This document shows positions 1-11,500 of a stretch of 64,000 bases of DNA, piece after piece (position 1 is the stretch's first letter; every line of letters begins with the position of its first letter). Location of the stretch: NCBI RefSeq assembly GCF_026151205.1, contig NC_087077.1, positions 14,854,983 through 14,918,982 on the forward strand, read 5' to 3'. Source of the stretch: Bolinopsis microptera. Its lineage: Eukaryota > Ctenophora > Tentaculata > Lobata > Bolinopsidae. Under the pieces are notes generated by a model, which worked only from the letters and a program-made list of their open reading frames with translations, was not told the origin of the DNA and searched no databases. The position numbers were made by a program, and so were the translations under genes.

Positions 1-1242
1 TTCATACTTGGTCTGCTCTGACACTTTTCTTAACTCATGCAGCTGAGATCGTAGGAATGTCTTTCTGACGCTAAACTGAGTTTTCCTTTGCAAGTTGTTT
101 CTTGGTTTTAACAGTCTTGCTCGACTCAGTTGCTTTTGTGCAGCTAAAGCTCTCCACTTTTCACTTGGTTTTAAATTCAACAAACTGAAAGCAGTTCTTA
201 TAACATCAAATTTAATATCTGCATCAACTTTGCTATCACAGCCAAAACTTGGACTCCTATTCACTTCTAAAAGCCAGGGTCTTAACTTTCGATCAATAAA
301 AATATCCATACCAAGAATTTCAAAGCACACACTGCTTGATGAACAAGATGTTGTTCCAGGACGTGCCATGCGATAAGTATGAAGCAAATATGGTTCAGCA
401 ACAATCAGTGTCTTGATTACAATATCTGTTATGCTGTTCCAAAGTATAGTAAAGCTGTAGTTATGACTTGCCATCCACATTTTTAAGTATTTGATACTTC
501 GCTTACTTCCCTTGTTTTCATCATCACAGTTGTCATACGTTTCACTTGACTTGTTTATACTGTAATTAGTCAGATGCATGTACATGTTATCTAAGTTTTT
601 CTCAGTGGGTGGCATATATTCATTAGTACTGAATCTCATAAGTCCATCATCATATAAGAATATCTTTAAAGGATCAGCTGACAGGACTAACACATAAATG
701 CGAAGATCAAACTTCATTCCATCTACAATCAAAGGTCTTTCTAGATATTCCTGTACCACCAAATTGTCATGCATATTTAATTTCTCCAAGTTTTGAAGGA
801 GATGTATTCCATTGCCCATGGCACCATTTGATGGCTTACATATAAATGTTTTACATTTTCTCCTTTTCTTCAAATCCAGATAATAATTCATGAGAGTGGT
901 GTAGTCTGCTGGCAAAGTCCAAGTCTTGGGAAAGAAATCATATTCATCTGATTGTGTCTTTTGCATCTTCTGAAGGTTTCTGGCAAGACAATCCTTCCTG
1001 GCAATCTCCCCCATACCAGGAAAATGATTGATTCTCTGATAAGGTTTTAATTCAGCACATCTCTCTGCATTTATTGTGTGGTCAGACCAAATGATGAAGG
1101 ATTCATCATTTTCGGTAGTGGTTTTGTACCCAAGAGCTTCTGCACATCGTCGAACTACATCGTATCTAGTTCCATTTATATTAACAGTTAATGCAGCTCG
1201 TTTCTTTTTCTTAGAAGTAGTTTTAGATCCATCCACAGACAT
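1..1242 (-). CDS. Tubulin polyglutamylase, TTLL6/TTLL13-like (partial, N-terminal 414 residues)
   Basis: Open minus-strand frame without interruption from ATG at 1242-1240 to the window edge; an in-frame TGA directly precedes the ATG, which fixes the start. The ORF carries the tubulin-tyrosine-ligase-like catalytic domain: VRRCAEALGYK and INHFPGMGEIARKDCLARN near the N-terminus, the ATP-grasp segment FICKPSNGAMGNGIHLL, QEYLERPLIVDGMKFDLRIY, MHLTNYSINKSSE, and the signature RPWLLEVNRSPSFGCDSKVD followed by a basic tail that would form the microtubule-binding region. Members of this group add glutamate chains to tubulin in cilia and other stable microtubules (family knowledge). No intron is visible over 1.24 kb although TTLL genes are usually multi-exon, so a retrocopy or intron loss is possible. 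The G-x-G-x-G nucleotide loop reads GAMGNG. Subfamily is by resemblance only; the C-terminus lies outside the window. Confidence 0.9.
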   Translation of the reverse strand, partial: MSVDGSKTTSKKKKRAALTVNINGTRYDVVRRCAEALGYKTTTENDESFIIWSDHTINAERCAELKPYQRINHFPGMGEIARKDCLARNLQKMQKTQSDEYDFFPKTWTLPADYTTLMNYYLDLKKRRKCKTFICKPSNGAMGNGIHLLQNLEKLNMHDNLVVQEYLERPLIVDGMKFDLRIYVLVLSADPLKIFLYDDGLMRFSTNEYMPPTEKNLDNMYMHLTNYSINKSSETYDNCDDENKGSKRSIKYLKMWMASHNYSFTILWNSITDIVIKTLIVAEPYLLHTYRMARPGTTSCSSSSVCFEILGMDIFIDRKLRPWLLEVNRSPSFGCDSKVDADIKFDVIRTAFSLLNLKPSEKWRALAAQKQLSRARLLKPRNNLQRKTQFSVRKTFLRSQLHELRKVSEQTKYE

Positions 1243-2166
1243 TCAATGGGTGCATCACCATCTGAATTTTAACATGGTTAAGTATTTCAAAGCAGCAATG
1301 AGCATAACATATGAATATTTCAGATAGATAGTATCACTGATTACAACTTTTTAAGTCATTAATATAAAGGTTCCAAACTTTACAACCAACCCTAGCGGAT
1401 CCTCATCATCAGTCTATAAAATTTGCATAGCTATGAGTCCATTACACATATTTTGAAGGAAAGCTCCTTTTTATACGAGAAGAGTTATGCAAGCAAGAAA
1501 GTTTAACAGTCTAAAACTGGGATATCTTATCAAGGAATGATTTTAATCTATAAATATAATAATCTAATATAAGTTGGGGTTGTCTAGGCCCAAAAAGATA
1601 TAATTTCAATGCGACCCTTCTAAACTACTGACATAGTTAATTTTTGAGCCCCGAATTCAGTTGAAGTAACCAAATATTATTTTTTGGATGGAAAACCTTG
1701 AAAATTATTTTGATCGGCAAACATTCGTTTTCCGTAAAATACAATTTTCGAGCCTTTCTACTGTTGTCCAAAGCTGCATGTGTATTGCATCCAGGCCTGA
1801 GGGGACAAGTGAACATGCTAAAAATTATGGCTGCTTTTAAAAGGAAGGTTAGAGAAGTGAAAGAATAGGATATGAGACAACGGTGTTCTCTTGTGATATT
1901 TTGCATATAATACTTGTGCATATTCTTGAGCAAGTCAAAGGAGTAATTTTTGTCTCATGTCGCGTGATCCTGGAGGATTTTGCCGCTGCGATGCGCCGCG
2001 CGAACTATCATTCTTACTTCGCTGACCACTAACGAGATATTACTGACGAGAGAGATTGCTTCGCTGACGAGATCGTTGACGCGAGCCAAAATATGGCCAC
2101 GTACTTTTGCACGGCATGCCTAGGCCTACCACGCGAACGTGAGGCAATTAGGCGGACCTTGCTCTA
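1243..2166. other. Intergenic, upstream of the TTLL gene
   Basis: AT-rich in the first 600 bases, then CG-rich. I see no convincing coding exon; short open frames lack family resemblance. The TTLL promoter should lie at its left end, but no clear TATA box was picked out. Confidence 0.4.
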
Positions 2167-3641
2167 TCCAGAGCCCTCTCGCTTGCAGTATAACTATATA
2201 GCGCGCGACCGCCGTGAAACAAGCGCGTCACGCAGTACGCGTAGACACATGTGACATGGGTATATGAGAGTCGGACCCATAATGTGGGGCGATAAATTTT
2301 GTATTTGAAAGTGTATTTTTCAGTACATAAATGATGAAATAACATTTTTTGGCGTCTAGAAAATTGTCTGTTGTTAATGGACTGTCTCTGTCTAGAGCCG
2401 GAGCCTTGCGCTTGCAGCCCGACTCCCGGCCGGCGGTAAAAAACATTTTCTTTACTTGTGAAATAAGCGCGCCCGCAGTGCATGGCGCAAAAGCACATGG
2501 TTAATTTAGGTGAATTAATGGACTAGCCCCGCGCGCGCTACTTCGTACATCGTAGCATGCATTTGCCTCGAGCCATTTACTTTCCGAAAAGAATGAAGAA
2601 AGCGGCGCGCGCTACTTCGAAGAAATTTAGACGATCACTGTACTAGTAACATCCTTCAACCAGAAAATTTGACGGATGTTACTCGTCTTAATTTCTTCGA
2701 AGTAGCGCGCGCCGCTTTCTTCTCCCGATGGCAAGTGCTACGAAGTAGCGCGCGCCGGGCCAAATCATTAACAACATGGTTAACCAGAAAATATGAAATA
2801 GCAATTATGAATTACTAATAAATTAAATTTGGAGCAAGTAAGTTTTGATGTGAACGTCAAATGTAATTTTACATGTTTGATGTTACAGCTGAAAAATTTA
2901 AAAATGCAAAACTAAATTCTGACTTCAACTATAAAAATTTTAGTTTTAGTCTAATATGTATATATTATAATTGTGCTGCACATCTGATTTTTTAGTAAAT
3001 AGTAAAATAAAAAGCGAAGCGAGTCGTGTTATACGTCCTCCAAAAATTATTTTCTGCAACAATTAATAAATTTGTTAAGCTACAATGCACAAGCTGCAAT
3101 AAATTAATGTTGCCAGTAATTGCGTTTAACGTTTATAGGTTTGTAACTTGATTCACGATGTCAATCCTTCGCATCTCGCCGATCTGCATACGTGTGGTTG
3201 CGAGAAGCATTATTGGATGCGCGCGCGCGACCCAGTAGTGCATCGCGCTACAACGATACAGGTGGAGCCGCGCACTCGTGCTCGGCGGGTCATACAACGT
3301 ATGACAACGTCAAGCTATTGCAAGGCGCAAGCGCGATGGCTCTAGTACATAGTAACTAGTTGCTAGTAATTAGATCAGCAACTATATACAATTACCTGAG
3401 GTCCCCAGGCTATAATGTTTATAAACATAAAATAGTCAATAGATTAATTGACGACGTCAATTCATCTCAGCTCGGCGCGGCACAGTAGCGCATCTCACCG
3501 ATCTCGCGCTACAATCAATAGAGTTCACCTAGCCATGAGTCTACGCGTACTGTGTACTGCGTTATAACGCGCTTGTTTCGCAAGTAATATAGAGCCGCCT
3601 TCGGCGGTCGCGCGCTACTTCAAGCGAAAGAGCTCTGATTG
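2167..3641. mobile_element. Foldback (long inverted repeat) element with nested hairpin
   Basis: The segment near 2167-2252 (tail of GAGCCCTCTCGC, then GCGCGCGACCGCCG, AAACAAGCGCG and TACGCGTAGAC) recurs as reverse complement near 3537-3641. A second inverted repeat sits inside: about 2592-2650 and 2668-2728 form arms around AAGAAAGCGGCGCGCGCTAC and ATTTCTTCGAAG. The outer part of that inner unit is flanked by ACATGGTTAA on both sides (about 2494 and 2774), possibly a target duplication. CG-rich arms in an AT-rich background and no coding capacity fit a non-autonomous DNA transposon. Boundaries are approximate. Confidence 0.55.
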
Positions 3642-3845
3642 GAGCAATCAATAGAGATTCGGTGGAATGACAGGCTGAGTGCCGTCAAGTAACTATATAT
3701 GAGCTGAAGAGGGTTGGCATCGTCAATTAACAATTTTATTTAGCTTGCACTTGCTAGTCTCTTACTCTTTTCTTTCCCATTTCCACATTTACCTAGCTTG
3801 CTAGTTTATTGCTTGCTCTTAGTCTTACTCAATGCGAGTAGCTCG

Positions 3846-4161
3846 ACGGGTGATACTCGTAAAATATCTGTAAAATCTCGTAAAATCTCGTAAAATATCT
3901 GTTCCAACTCGGCGCGCGTCCTGGTAGGTTGTAAACCTACAAAAGCGCTTGCTCGATCTGGCTGGTATTTTATATAATGAAGCATGAACATAACCATAAA
4001 AATAATTTATGAATTAACTCGTAACTGTATCATCTACTTTGTAGTTCAAATCTTTTAATAAGTTCGTCATTGTAGGTTTACAACCTACCAGGACGCGCGC
4101 CGAGTTGGACTCGTCGACAGTCCTGGATGTATGGAACAGATATTTTACGAGTATCACCCGT
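3846..4161. mobile_element. MITE-like inverted-repeat element (family also at 33.2 kb)
   Basis: Ends ACGGGTGATACTCG at 3846 and CGAGTATCACCCGT ending at 4161 are reverse complements. Further in, CAACTCGGCGCGCGTCCTGG with GTAGGTTGTAAACCTAC (about 3905-3940) matches the reverse complement at about 4072-4107. The left arm carries a short internal tandem of GTAAAATCTC-type units. No coding capacity. A related single end lies at 33177-33270, so this is a dispersed family. Confidence 0.65.
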
Positions 4162-4644
4162 TAAGTTCGTCACGGAGTAAAGTACGCGTAAATAAAATAC
4201 ATGCATGGGCCGGCTAAATGAACTTAGTTGTTACATGTTAATGTTATATAGTAAGCTTTTACTGATCATTTCAATGAAGTTACCTGATTGCTGATCATAA
4301 CCTCGACGCAAAACTGTTGGGGGAAAGTATACATGTGCTAGTCTATAGTCTAGGGCATGGGAAGATTGGATTAGTTAAAGTATAATTCAAAATGTACAAT
4401 TAAACGGAAAGAAAAGAGTAAGACTACAGACTACGCAGTTTGAATGTTAAAGTTCATAAGTTCAACTGAATGTACAATAGTACTTAGTATAACAGCCATA
4501 ACAAGCATGACATGTATAAAACTGTTGTATTGTACTCGACCTATTTCCTACTTGACTCTTTATCTTTCATTTTCAAGTTACTCACACATCCCTAACTAAG
4601 TATTCAGTTCGATCCATTTTGATTTGCATTTACAATACTCTATT
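4162..4644. other. Intergenic, upstream of the small secreted-protein gene
   Basis: AT-rich sequence with no open frame of note. The promoter of the gene starting at 4645 should be here; no motif stands out. Confidence 0.4.
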
Positions 4645-5327
4645 ATGATATCCTCGATATTGGTTTTTCTCATGGCTTTTAACAGCGTCATCAGCTTAAC
4701 TGATAATGAGTCTTCGGAAAAGTCAACGCAACAGCTTTATCACTTCAAAGAGGTCTAAAAGGTTTTAATTTCGTATTGATTTGATTTTGATTAATTCAAT
4801 TCAGTTTTGGAGACTTGGTTCGATCAGTACAATCTTTTGTGTAGGCAATTAAACCAAACGCAATTAGATTTTTAATTTAATCTGGTCAGGTGTTGCCTGT
4901 AGAACTGACCACAACACAAAAGGGCCCCACATGTCGTGGCAACACAAAACGGGGAGTATCAGACAAAAAAGATCTCACAAGGGAGGTAAAGTATGTAGCT
5001 GAGCTGGTAAAGGAGGACGGAGGAGGAGAGGGCGGAATGTTAGTCGCTAGCAGTGTCGTTACAGATAATCCGGGTCAGTGGTTACTTAATTAAATAATAA
5101 TTAAATACTAATGCTTGTTGGACAATTACTGTAGTGTAGTGTGTACTCTAGTTTCATGATGTACAATATATACGTGAAGTGAGTTTTTTGTACTTTGTTG
5201 ACCTTTCTGCTAGTGCTAATAACTATTTTGACGTTTTTTATTCACAGATTTTAAATACGAAGAAGACAACAGTTCAGGACAATGCTACGATACTGGGAGC
5301 TCTGGGGTCTGTACCATCGCCTGGTGA
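4645..5327 (+). CDS. Small secreted protein, three exons, 123 residues, family not recognised
   Basis: Exons 4645-4752, 4890-5073 and 5248-5327, with phases 0 and 1 matching across both introns; acceptors are ggtcag and tcacag, donors gtctaa (weak) and gtcagt. Exon 1 encodes MISSILVFLMAFNSVISLTD, a good signal peptide with likely cleavage after SVIS. The mature part has dibasic sites (NTKRG, SDKKD), a glycine-rich acidic stretch (EDGGGEGG) and a C-terminus with two cysteines, GQCYDTGSSGVCTIAW, which could close a small loop; a third cysteine is in PTCRG. AATAAA occurs at 5454-5459. The layout (signal, basic cleavage sites, short cysteine-bounded tail) suggests a secreted peptide precursor, but no family is recognised. 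The main doubt is the first donor. Confidence 0.6.
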
Positions 5328-5856
5328 CCGTCACCTGGTAACCGTCAACTGGTTAATAAATAAACTGGTTCATTGTTTTTGAGAAGGTACATTATAATTT
5401 GTATTGCCAACACACAACGAGATCGAATATTGTATTCCTCGACATTTATAATTAATAAAATATGTTAAATAAAGTGTGTTTATAATTATGATTTATGGTA
5501 CATTGTTATTTATTATATTTATATTTTAGGCTGTAACCTTATTAGTTCAATGAAATAAACCTAGCATGCCTTGGTTGCAGCATCGCTTCACTTATAGGTG
5601 CATTTAGGGCCCGATGTAATTGCTATGATCAGTTTACTGGTCAACTGGTGTTTCGGTGTCCCTTATTTTGTTTACACTCGGTCACTTGTCAAGGCATGTA
5701 AGGTCATTCGGCGATATTTTCTTTGAAATAAAATGATGTATTTGTGTACCAATTTGAAAGTTTATTGATTAAAAAAAAAACCTTCAAATAATTTCATTTT
5801 GATAAATTTAAACATATCTAATATGTTATAAAACAAAACATTTACAGATTAAAAAT
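5328..5856. other. Intergenic between convergent genes
   Basis: AT-rich; holds the 3' end of the upstream + gene with poly(A) signals (AATAAA at 5454-5459 and again near 5554) and, on the minus strand, the end of the tail-anchored gene, whose stop codon lies inside an AATAAA motif. Nothing else seen. Confidence 0.5.
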
Positions 5857-6819
5857 TTATTTCGACTTTGTCATTTCATAGATCAACACGGAGATTACAA
5901 CGAAAAGTAAAAAGACACAGAAAAGCACAAAAATTGTTTTGATATGTTTGGAGGTCAAATTTTCCCCAACTAAAATTCCCGATATCAAAAATCTCTCGTC
6001 CATTCCATCAACATTTTGTCCGGGGTCGCTTGATGAATTAGAATGATTTCTCTTAACATCTGGATTCAAGATACTGCGAATGTCCTTGCAGATGTTGACA
6101 TAAACTTCCCTAGATTGGTCATCAGCAAAATTATTCACAGCCCTGTCTGTTAGGAAAACGTCCCTTTGATTGTTCAGCCTTGAAAGCTTATGTCTTGCAT
6201 CCGAGTCTATGTTAATCGCGTGTCTGATTTTATCTGCAAAATCTGACAAATCCTTGTGTTTGGGCTTTAAGAACTGCTCAGTCAATATAACATCAAGCTC
6301 CTTACAAGACACCACTACTAGCTCCAGATCCCCAATACCATCATAATCTGGGTACGATGCTGCCACTTTATTCGACTTTGAGTCCCGCGGCTTGGGAAAC
6401 ATTATTGTATTCCCTGTCTCTCGCCCATCTAACCTTCCAGGATTCCCATCATCAGTACTCAGCTGACTTCTGATAGTGGTGACAACATCTTGGCGGAGTG
6501 CCAGGAATACTTCCCGCTCATTTTCTCTGAATTTGTGAACACAAGACTGGAACAGGAGGGGGTGTGCCATGTGGAGAATACTCCACATATCACACTTTGT
6601 ATTTACCGCCAAACAATCAACCCCTCTCACTCGCTCCTTCAACGATTTGATTCCCAACCCGGGAAACTTCCCAGAGCTTTGGCGCATTTCCCATTTTGAT
6701 ATGAGATAGCCTAGTTCCTTGGTGACCAAAACAGCTAGTTCTATGTCTGAGAGGAGACGAAACGAGGAGTTAGAAGTTAGGGGATCTGATAAATCGACAT
6801 CACGCAAGGCTTCCTCCAT
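5857..6819 (-). CDS. Tail-anchored membrane protein of unknown function (320 residues)
   Basis: Single intronless minus-strand frame. There is no signal peptide at the N-terminus. The C-terminus has one hydrophobic segment (IKTIFVLFCVFLLFVVISVL, about residues 294-313) followed by a short charged tail (EMTKSK), the pattern of a tail-anchored protein facing the cytosol. The soluble part is helical and charged. The stretch ELDVILTEQFLKPKHKDLSD ... DARHKLSRLNNQRDVFLTDR has the rhythm of HEPN/DUF4145-like helical bundles (long helix, then R-x-N-x-x-R), but the usual histidine after the arginine is absent, so this is only a hint. The stop codon overlaps an AATAAA. The upstream side is bordered by an 8-bp repeat array about 150 bases away. 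Function unknown. Confidence 0.6.
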   Translation of the reverse strand: MEEALRDVDLSDPLTSNSSFRLLSDIELAVLVTKELGYLISKWEMRQSSGKFPGLGIKSLKERVRGVDCLAVNTKCDMWSILHMAHPLLFQSCVHKFRENEREVFLALRQDVVTTIRSQLSTDDGNPGRLDGRETGNTIMFPKPRDSKSNKVAASYPDYDGIGDLELVVVSCKELDVILTEQFLKPKHKDLSDFADKIRHAINIDSDARHKLSRLNNQRDVFLTDRAVNNFADDQSREVYVNICKDIRSILNPDVKRNHSNSSSDPGQNVDGMDERFLISGILVGENLTSKHIKTIFVLFCVFLLFVVISVLIYEMTKSK

Positions 6820-6977
6820 GAAAGAAACTCACGCACTGATCAAGGGTTCTCTCACACGTTATGTCACACGCGTTAGACTTGACGCGTTAGGATTTGTAAC
6901 GGTGGATCTGCTAAACCTTTAAATACATCAAGATTATGATTGCGTTGTGATTTTTATGGTTGTGCGGTATTCGAACT

Positions 6978-7288
6978 CTGTTTGTCTGTTTGTCTGTTTG
7001 TCTGTTTGTCTGTTTGTCTGTTTGTCTGTTTGTCTGTTTGTCTGTTTGTCTGTTTGTCTGTTTGTCTGTTTGTCTGTTTGTCTGTTTGTCTGTTTGTCTG
7101 TTTGTCTGTTTGTCTGTTTGTCTGTTTGTCTGTTTGTCTGTTTGTCTGTTTGTCTGTTTGTCTGTTTGTCTGTTTGTCTGTTTGTCTGTTTGTATGTTTG
7201 TCTGTTTGTATGTTTGTCTGTTTGTCTGTTTGTCTGTTTGTCTGTTTGTCTGTTTGTCTGTTTGTCTGTTTGTCTGTTTGTCTGTTTT
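6978..7288. repeat. 8-bp tandem repeat, unit TGTCTGTT (about 39 copies)
   Basis: Nearly perfect (GTCTGTTT)n array with a few A substitutions near 7190-7210 and decay at the right end. Long open frames in all + frames and one minus frame are artefacts of a repeat without stop codons. It lies about 160 bases upstream of the ATG of the tail-anchored gene, so it may be in its promoter. Confidence 0.95.
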
Positions 7289-7299
7289 TCTGTGTTTCT

Positions 7300-8539
7300 G
7301 TTTGTCTCAGTTTTACTGCTGGATCATTAGGCCATATATTTCCTAAAGTGTGAAGATCTAAGTCAGTCATTGTCAGGACAATGATTTATAAATTGTTTAT
7401 TTATCTCACTTTATCACAGATTCAACGTTCATATCCTTGAAAGTTCAAGTGGATGTACAAAATAAGAAAATCCTTTGTTAGACAAATATGCCGATCGAAG
7501 TTAAAATACTACAGTCAATACACGAGATCGCGGTAAACTACAGAGATAAACACATTGAAAAATGGCATAATCTACCAGTCTATCACTAGGCACATTAGAA
7601 TGTACAAAGATAGCTGCGTTAGTACATTTAGTCCATGCAAGAGAAAATAAAGAGAGCCCATTACGGGAATAGTGTGCAAATAAATAATTTTCAAGTTAAA
7701 TAATTAATAAATATTCGAAGAAACTTAATCAATAAAGTTTGAATTCTGATCAAATTGAATGCAATAATTTCAATGAATAACGTTAAAATGTCATTCCCTT
7801 GAAAATAAATTAAACTGTTTGAATAGTTTCTGTTATAGAAAACACAATCTCCATGCCAAGCAAAAATCTGCCAATATCGAAAATTAAATAAGGGTTACGT
7901 GCGCAAAAAAACTTAACATTTTACCAAAATAAACATTGCACACGATATCATGAAACAAATCTGACATTGATAAAAATACGCAATATGTTTGATGTTGTAG
8001 CACCTGCTCTGACCTCGTCATTACTTCTGTCCTACTACAAAGATAACGTTCGAGTTTGCACCAGCTTTAAAATACTACAAAACTGGTCTTTCTACACCTA
8101 ATGCACAAACAAATCTGCAGCCCCGAAATTTCGAGCTCCTCTTTCAACAGGCGATTATTTTTCAGCAGGTACAAGCCTTTCCTAGTATTCTTAATCTTAG
8201 ACAGTATTGCTGACATAAAATAATACCAGCACAATTTACATGAACATCGGCCCGGATATGTGCTCGAAATTTAGGGTATCAGATTTTTGTGCGTGACACT
8301 AACAATTCCTAAATTTCTATTGAAAGTCCTACAGAGTTCAAAGGGAGTCTAGCAAAGAATCGCCACCCGGGCACTATCTAACTCTTCAAACATCGTTTCT
8401 TCAAACATCGTTTCTTCAACCTCAAGCAAATCTTACTTCAACAGAGCTGGTTCTCATTTGATGACGTCACGTGGGGTGTGATGAAGTCACGTGATTTTTG
8501 ATGACGTCATCAATGTTCACCAGAGGGTAATGAAGCGGT
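7300..8539. other. Intergenic, 3' of the MADF/BESS gene
   Basis: AT-rich, no coding exon recognised. At 8459-8512 two TGACGTCA palindromes (CRE/ATF type) and two CACGTG E-boxes occur within about 55 bases, just downstream of the MADF gene stop codon. Confidence 0.45.
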
Positions 8540-11500
8540 TTAGCTTTGAGTTTTAGTGGGTGGTGGGGTTGACTCCTTAGTCTCACTACTACCGTTGGAT
8601 ACTTCTTTCTTTTCTTTGTGGATGATATTGAAAATCAACTGGTCAATCTGAAGAGAGATTATGTTTAAATTAATTATTAATAATAATTAATTACTAAAGT
8701 TGTGGAAAAGTCTAAATACATGCTCAAGTTGAAAAGCCTTTTGATGATGTTTTTATGTATCATATTTCTCATAATTTTTATCTACATGGTCAACGCTTAA
8801 TTTTTTAAAGCCTGCGCTGTACAGCCCCAATATTTTCATTTTACACCACTCTTTCCCTATATTCTAAATATAAAATTTACTCAACGATTTAAAGTTAAAC
8901 ATCTTTCTTTCAGCTCAGACGTTTAATATCCAGACCGTAGTTTTAAAGATTTGTCACCGAATTTAACTTTGATCAAAAAATACAACTCCACCGAGTTGAA
9001 CGCTAGACATCTCGCGTTTTACTATATCGCACAAGACTAACCCACCAACTAGACGATGGTCAAGATAATTTAATTATAATTAAACACGAGCATGAAACCC
9101 AGCAACATAGTCTCCTCACAACCCGGACCACCCTGACCCAGGAAATTGCAACTTTTATTTGGAAGAAGTTCAACTTCTTTATTGGAGGCAGTTGTTGTTC
9201 TTTCAAATTTTACCAAAAATTTTACCAAAAAAACTAATGAATACTAAAAAATCGAATAAATAAATTACTTGCAAACTGAAGATATCGTTAGCAGAGTAAT
9301 ATCCCTGTCACTATTTACCTGTCATCTACACAGATCCCTATCACTATTTACCTGTAATCTACACAGATCCCTATCAGTAGTTACCTGTAATCTACATAGA
9401 TCCCTATCAATATTTACCTGTAATCTACACAGATCCCTATCAGTAGTTACCTGTAATCTACACAGATCCCTATCAATATTTACCTGTAATCGACACAGAT
9501 CCCTATCAGTGTTTACCTGTAATCTACACAGATCCCTATCAGTATTTACATGCAATCTACACAGATCCCTATCAGTATTTACCTGTAATCTACACAGATC
9601 CCTATCAATATTTACCTGTAATCTACACAGATCCCTATCAGTATTTACCTGTAATCTGCACAGATCCCTATCAGTATTTACCTGTAATCGACACAGATCC
9701 CTATCAGTATTTACCTGTAATCTACACAGATCCCTATCAGTATTTACCTGTAATCTGCACAGATCCCTATCAGTATTTACTTGTAATCTACACATATCCA
9801 TATCAGTATTTACCTGTAATCTACACAGATCCCTATCAATATTTATCTGTAATCTACACAGATCCCTATCAGTATTTACCTGTAATCTGCACAGAACCCT
9901 ATCAGTATTTACTTGTAATCTACACAGATCCCTATCAGTATTTACCTGTAATCTGCACAGATCCCTATCAGTATTTACCTGTCATCTACACAGATCCCTA
10001 TCACTATTTACCTGTAATCTACACAGATCCCTATCAGTATTTACCTGTAATCTACACAGATCCCTATCAATATTTATCTGCAATCTACACAGATCCCTAT
10101 CAGTATTTACCTGTAATCTACACAGATCCCTATCAGTATTTACCTGTAATCTGCACAGATCCCTATCAGTATTTACCTGTAATCGACACAGATCCCTATC
10201 AGTATTTACCTGTAATCTACACAGATCCCTATCAGTATTTACCTGTAATCTGCACAGATCCCTATCAGTATTTACTTGTAATCTGCACAGATCCCTATCA
10301 GTATTTACCTGTAATCGACACAGATCCCTATCAGTATTTACCTGTAATCTACACAGATCCCTATCAATATTTATCTGCAATCTACACAGATCCCTATCAG
10401 TATTTACCTGTAATCTACACAGATCCCTATCAGTATTTACCTGTAATCTGCACAGATCCCTATCAGTATTTACCTGTAATCGACACAGATCCCTATCAGT
10501 ATTTACCTGTAATCTACACAGATCCCTATCAGTATTTACCTGTAATCTGCACAGATCCCTATCAGTATTTACTTGTAATCTGCACAGATCCCTATCAGTA
10601 TTTACCTGTAATCGACACAGATCCCTATCAGTATTTACCTGTAATCTACACAGATCCCTATCAGTATTTACCTGTAATCTGCACAGATCCCTATCAGTAT
10701 TTACCTGTAATCTACTCAGATCCCTATCAATATCAATCTGTAATCTACACAGATCCCTATCAGTATTTACCTGTAATCTGCACAGATCCCTATCAGTATT
10801 TACCTGTAATCGACACAGATCCCTATCAGTATTTACCTGTAATCTGCACAGATCCCTATCAGTATTTACCTGTAATCTACACAGATCCCTATCAGTATTT
10901 ACCTGTAATCTACACAGATCCCTATCAATATTTACCTGTAATCTACACAGATCCCTATCAGTATTTACCTGTAATCTACACAGATCCTTATCAGTATTTA
11001 CCTGTAATCTACACAGATCCCTATCAGTATTTACCTGTAATCTACACAGATCCCTATCAGTATTTACCTGTAATCTACACAGATCCCTATCAATATTTTC
11101 TTGTCCTTTATAACGTATAACATATCCATGCTAGTAGTCAATATCTACATTCTGCACCGTGGTAAGACGCATTATAATCTACACAGATCCCTATCAGTAT
11201 TTACCTGTAATCTACACAGATCCCTATCAGTATTAATCTGTAATCTACACATATCCCTATCAGTATTTACCTGTAATCTACACAGATCCCTATCAGTATT
11301 TACCTGTAATCGACACAGATCCCTATCAGTATTTACCTGTAATCTACACAGATCCCTATCAGTATTTATCTGTAATCTACACAGATCCCTATCAGTATTT
11401 ACCTGTAATTTACACAGATCCCTATCAGTATTTACCTGTAATCTACACAGATCCCTATCAGTATTTACCTGTAATCTACACAGATCCCTATCAATATTTA

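Noticed and set aside
6940-7370. Four overlapping open frames of VCLFVCLS or DKQTNRQT repeats
   Set aside because: Artefacts of the 8-bp TGTCTGTT array, which has no stop codon in most frames.
9269-11113. 614-residue + strand open frame of HRSLSVFTCNL repeats
   Set aside because: It is the antisense of the 33-bp exon-end array. The period is a multiple of three and the unit has no stop codon, so it stays open by chance; no start context or domain.
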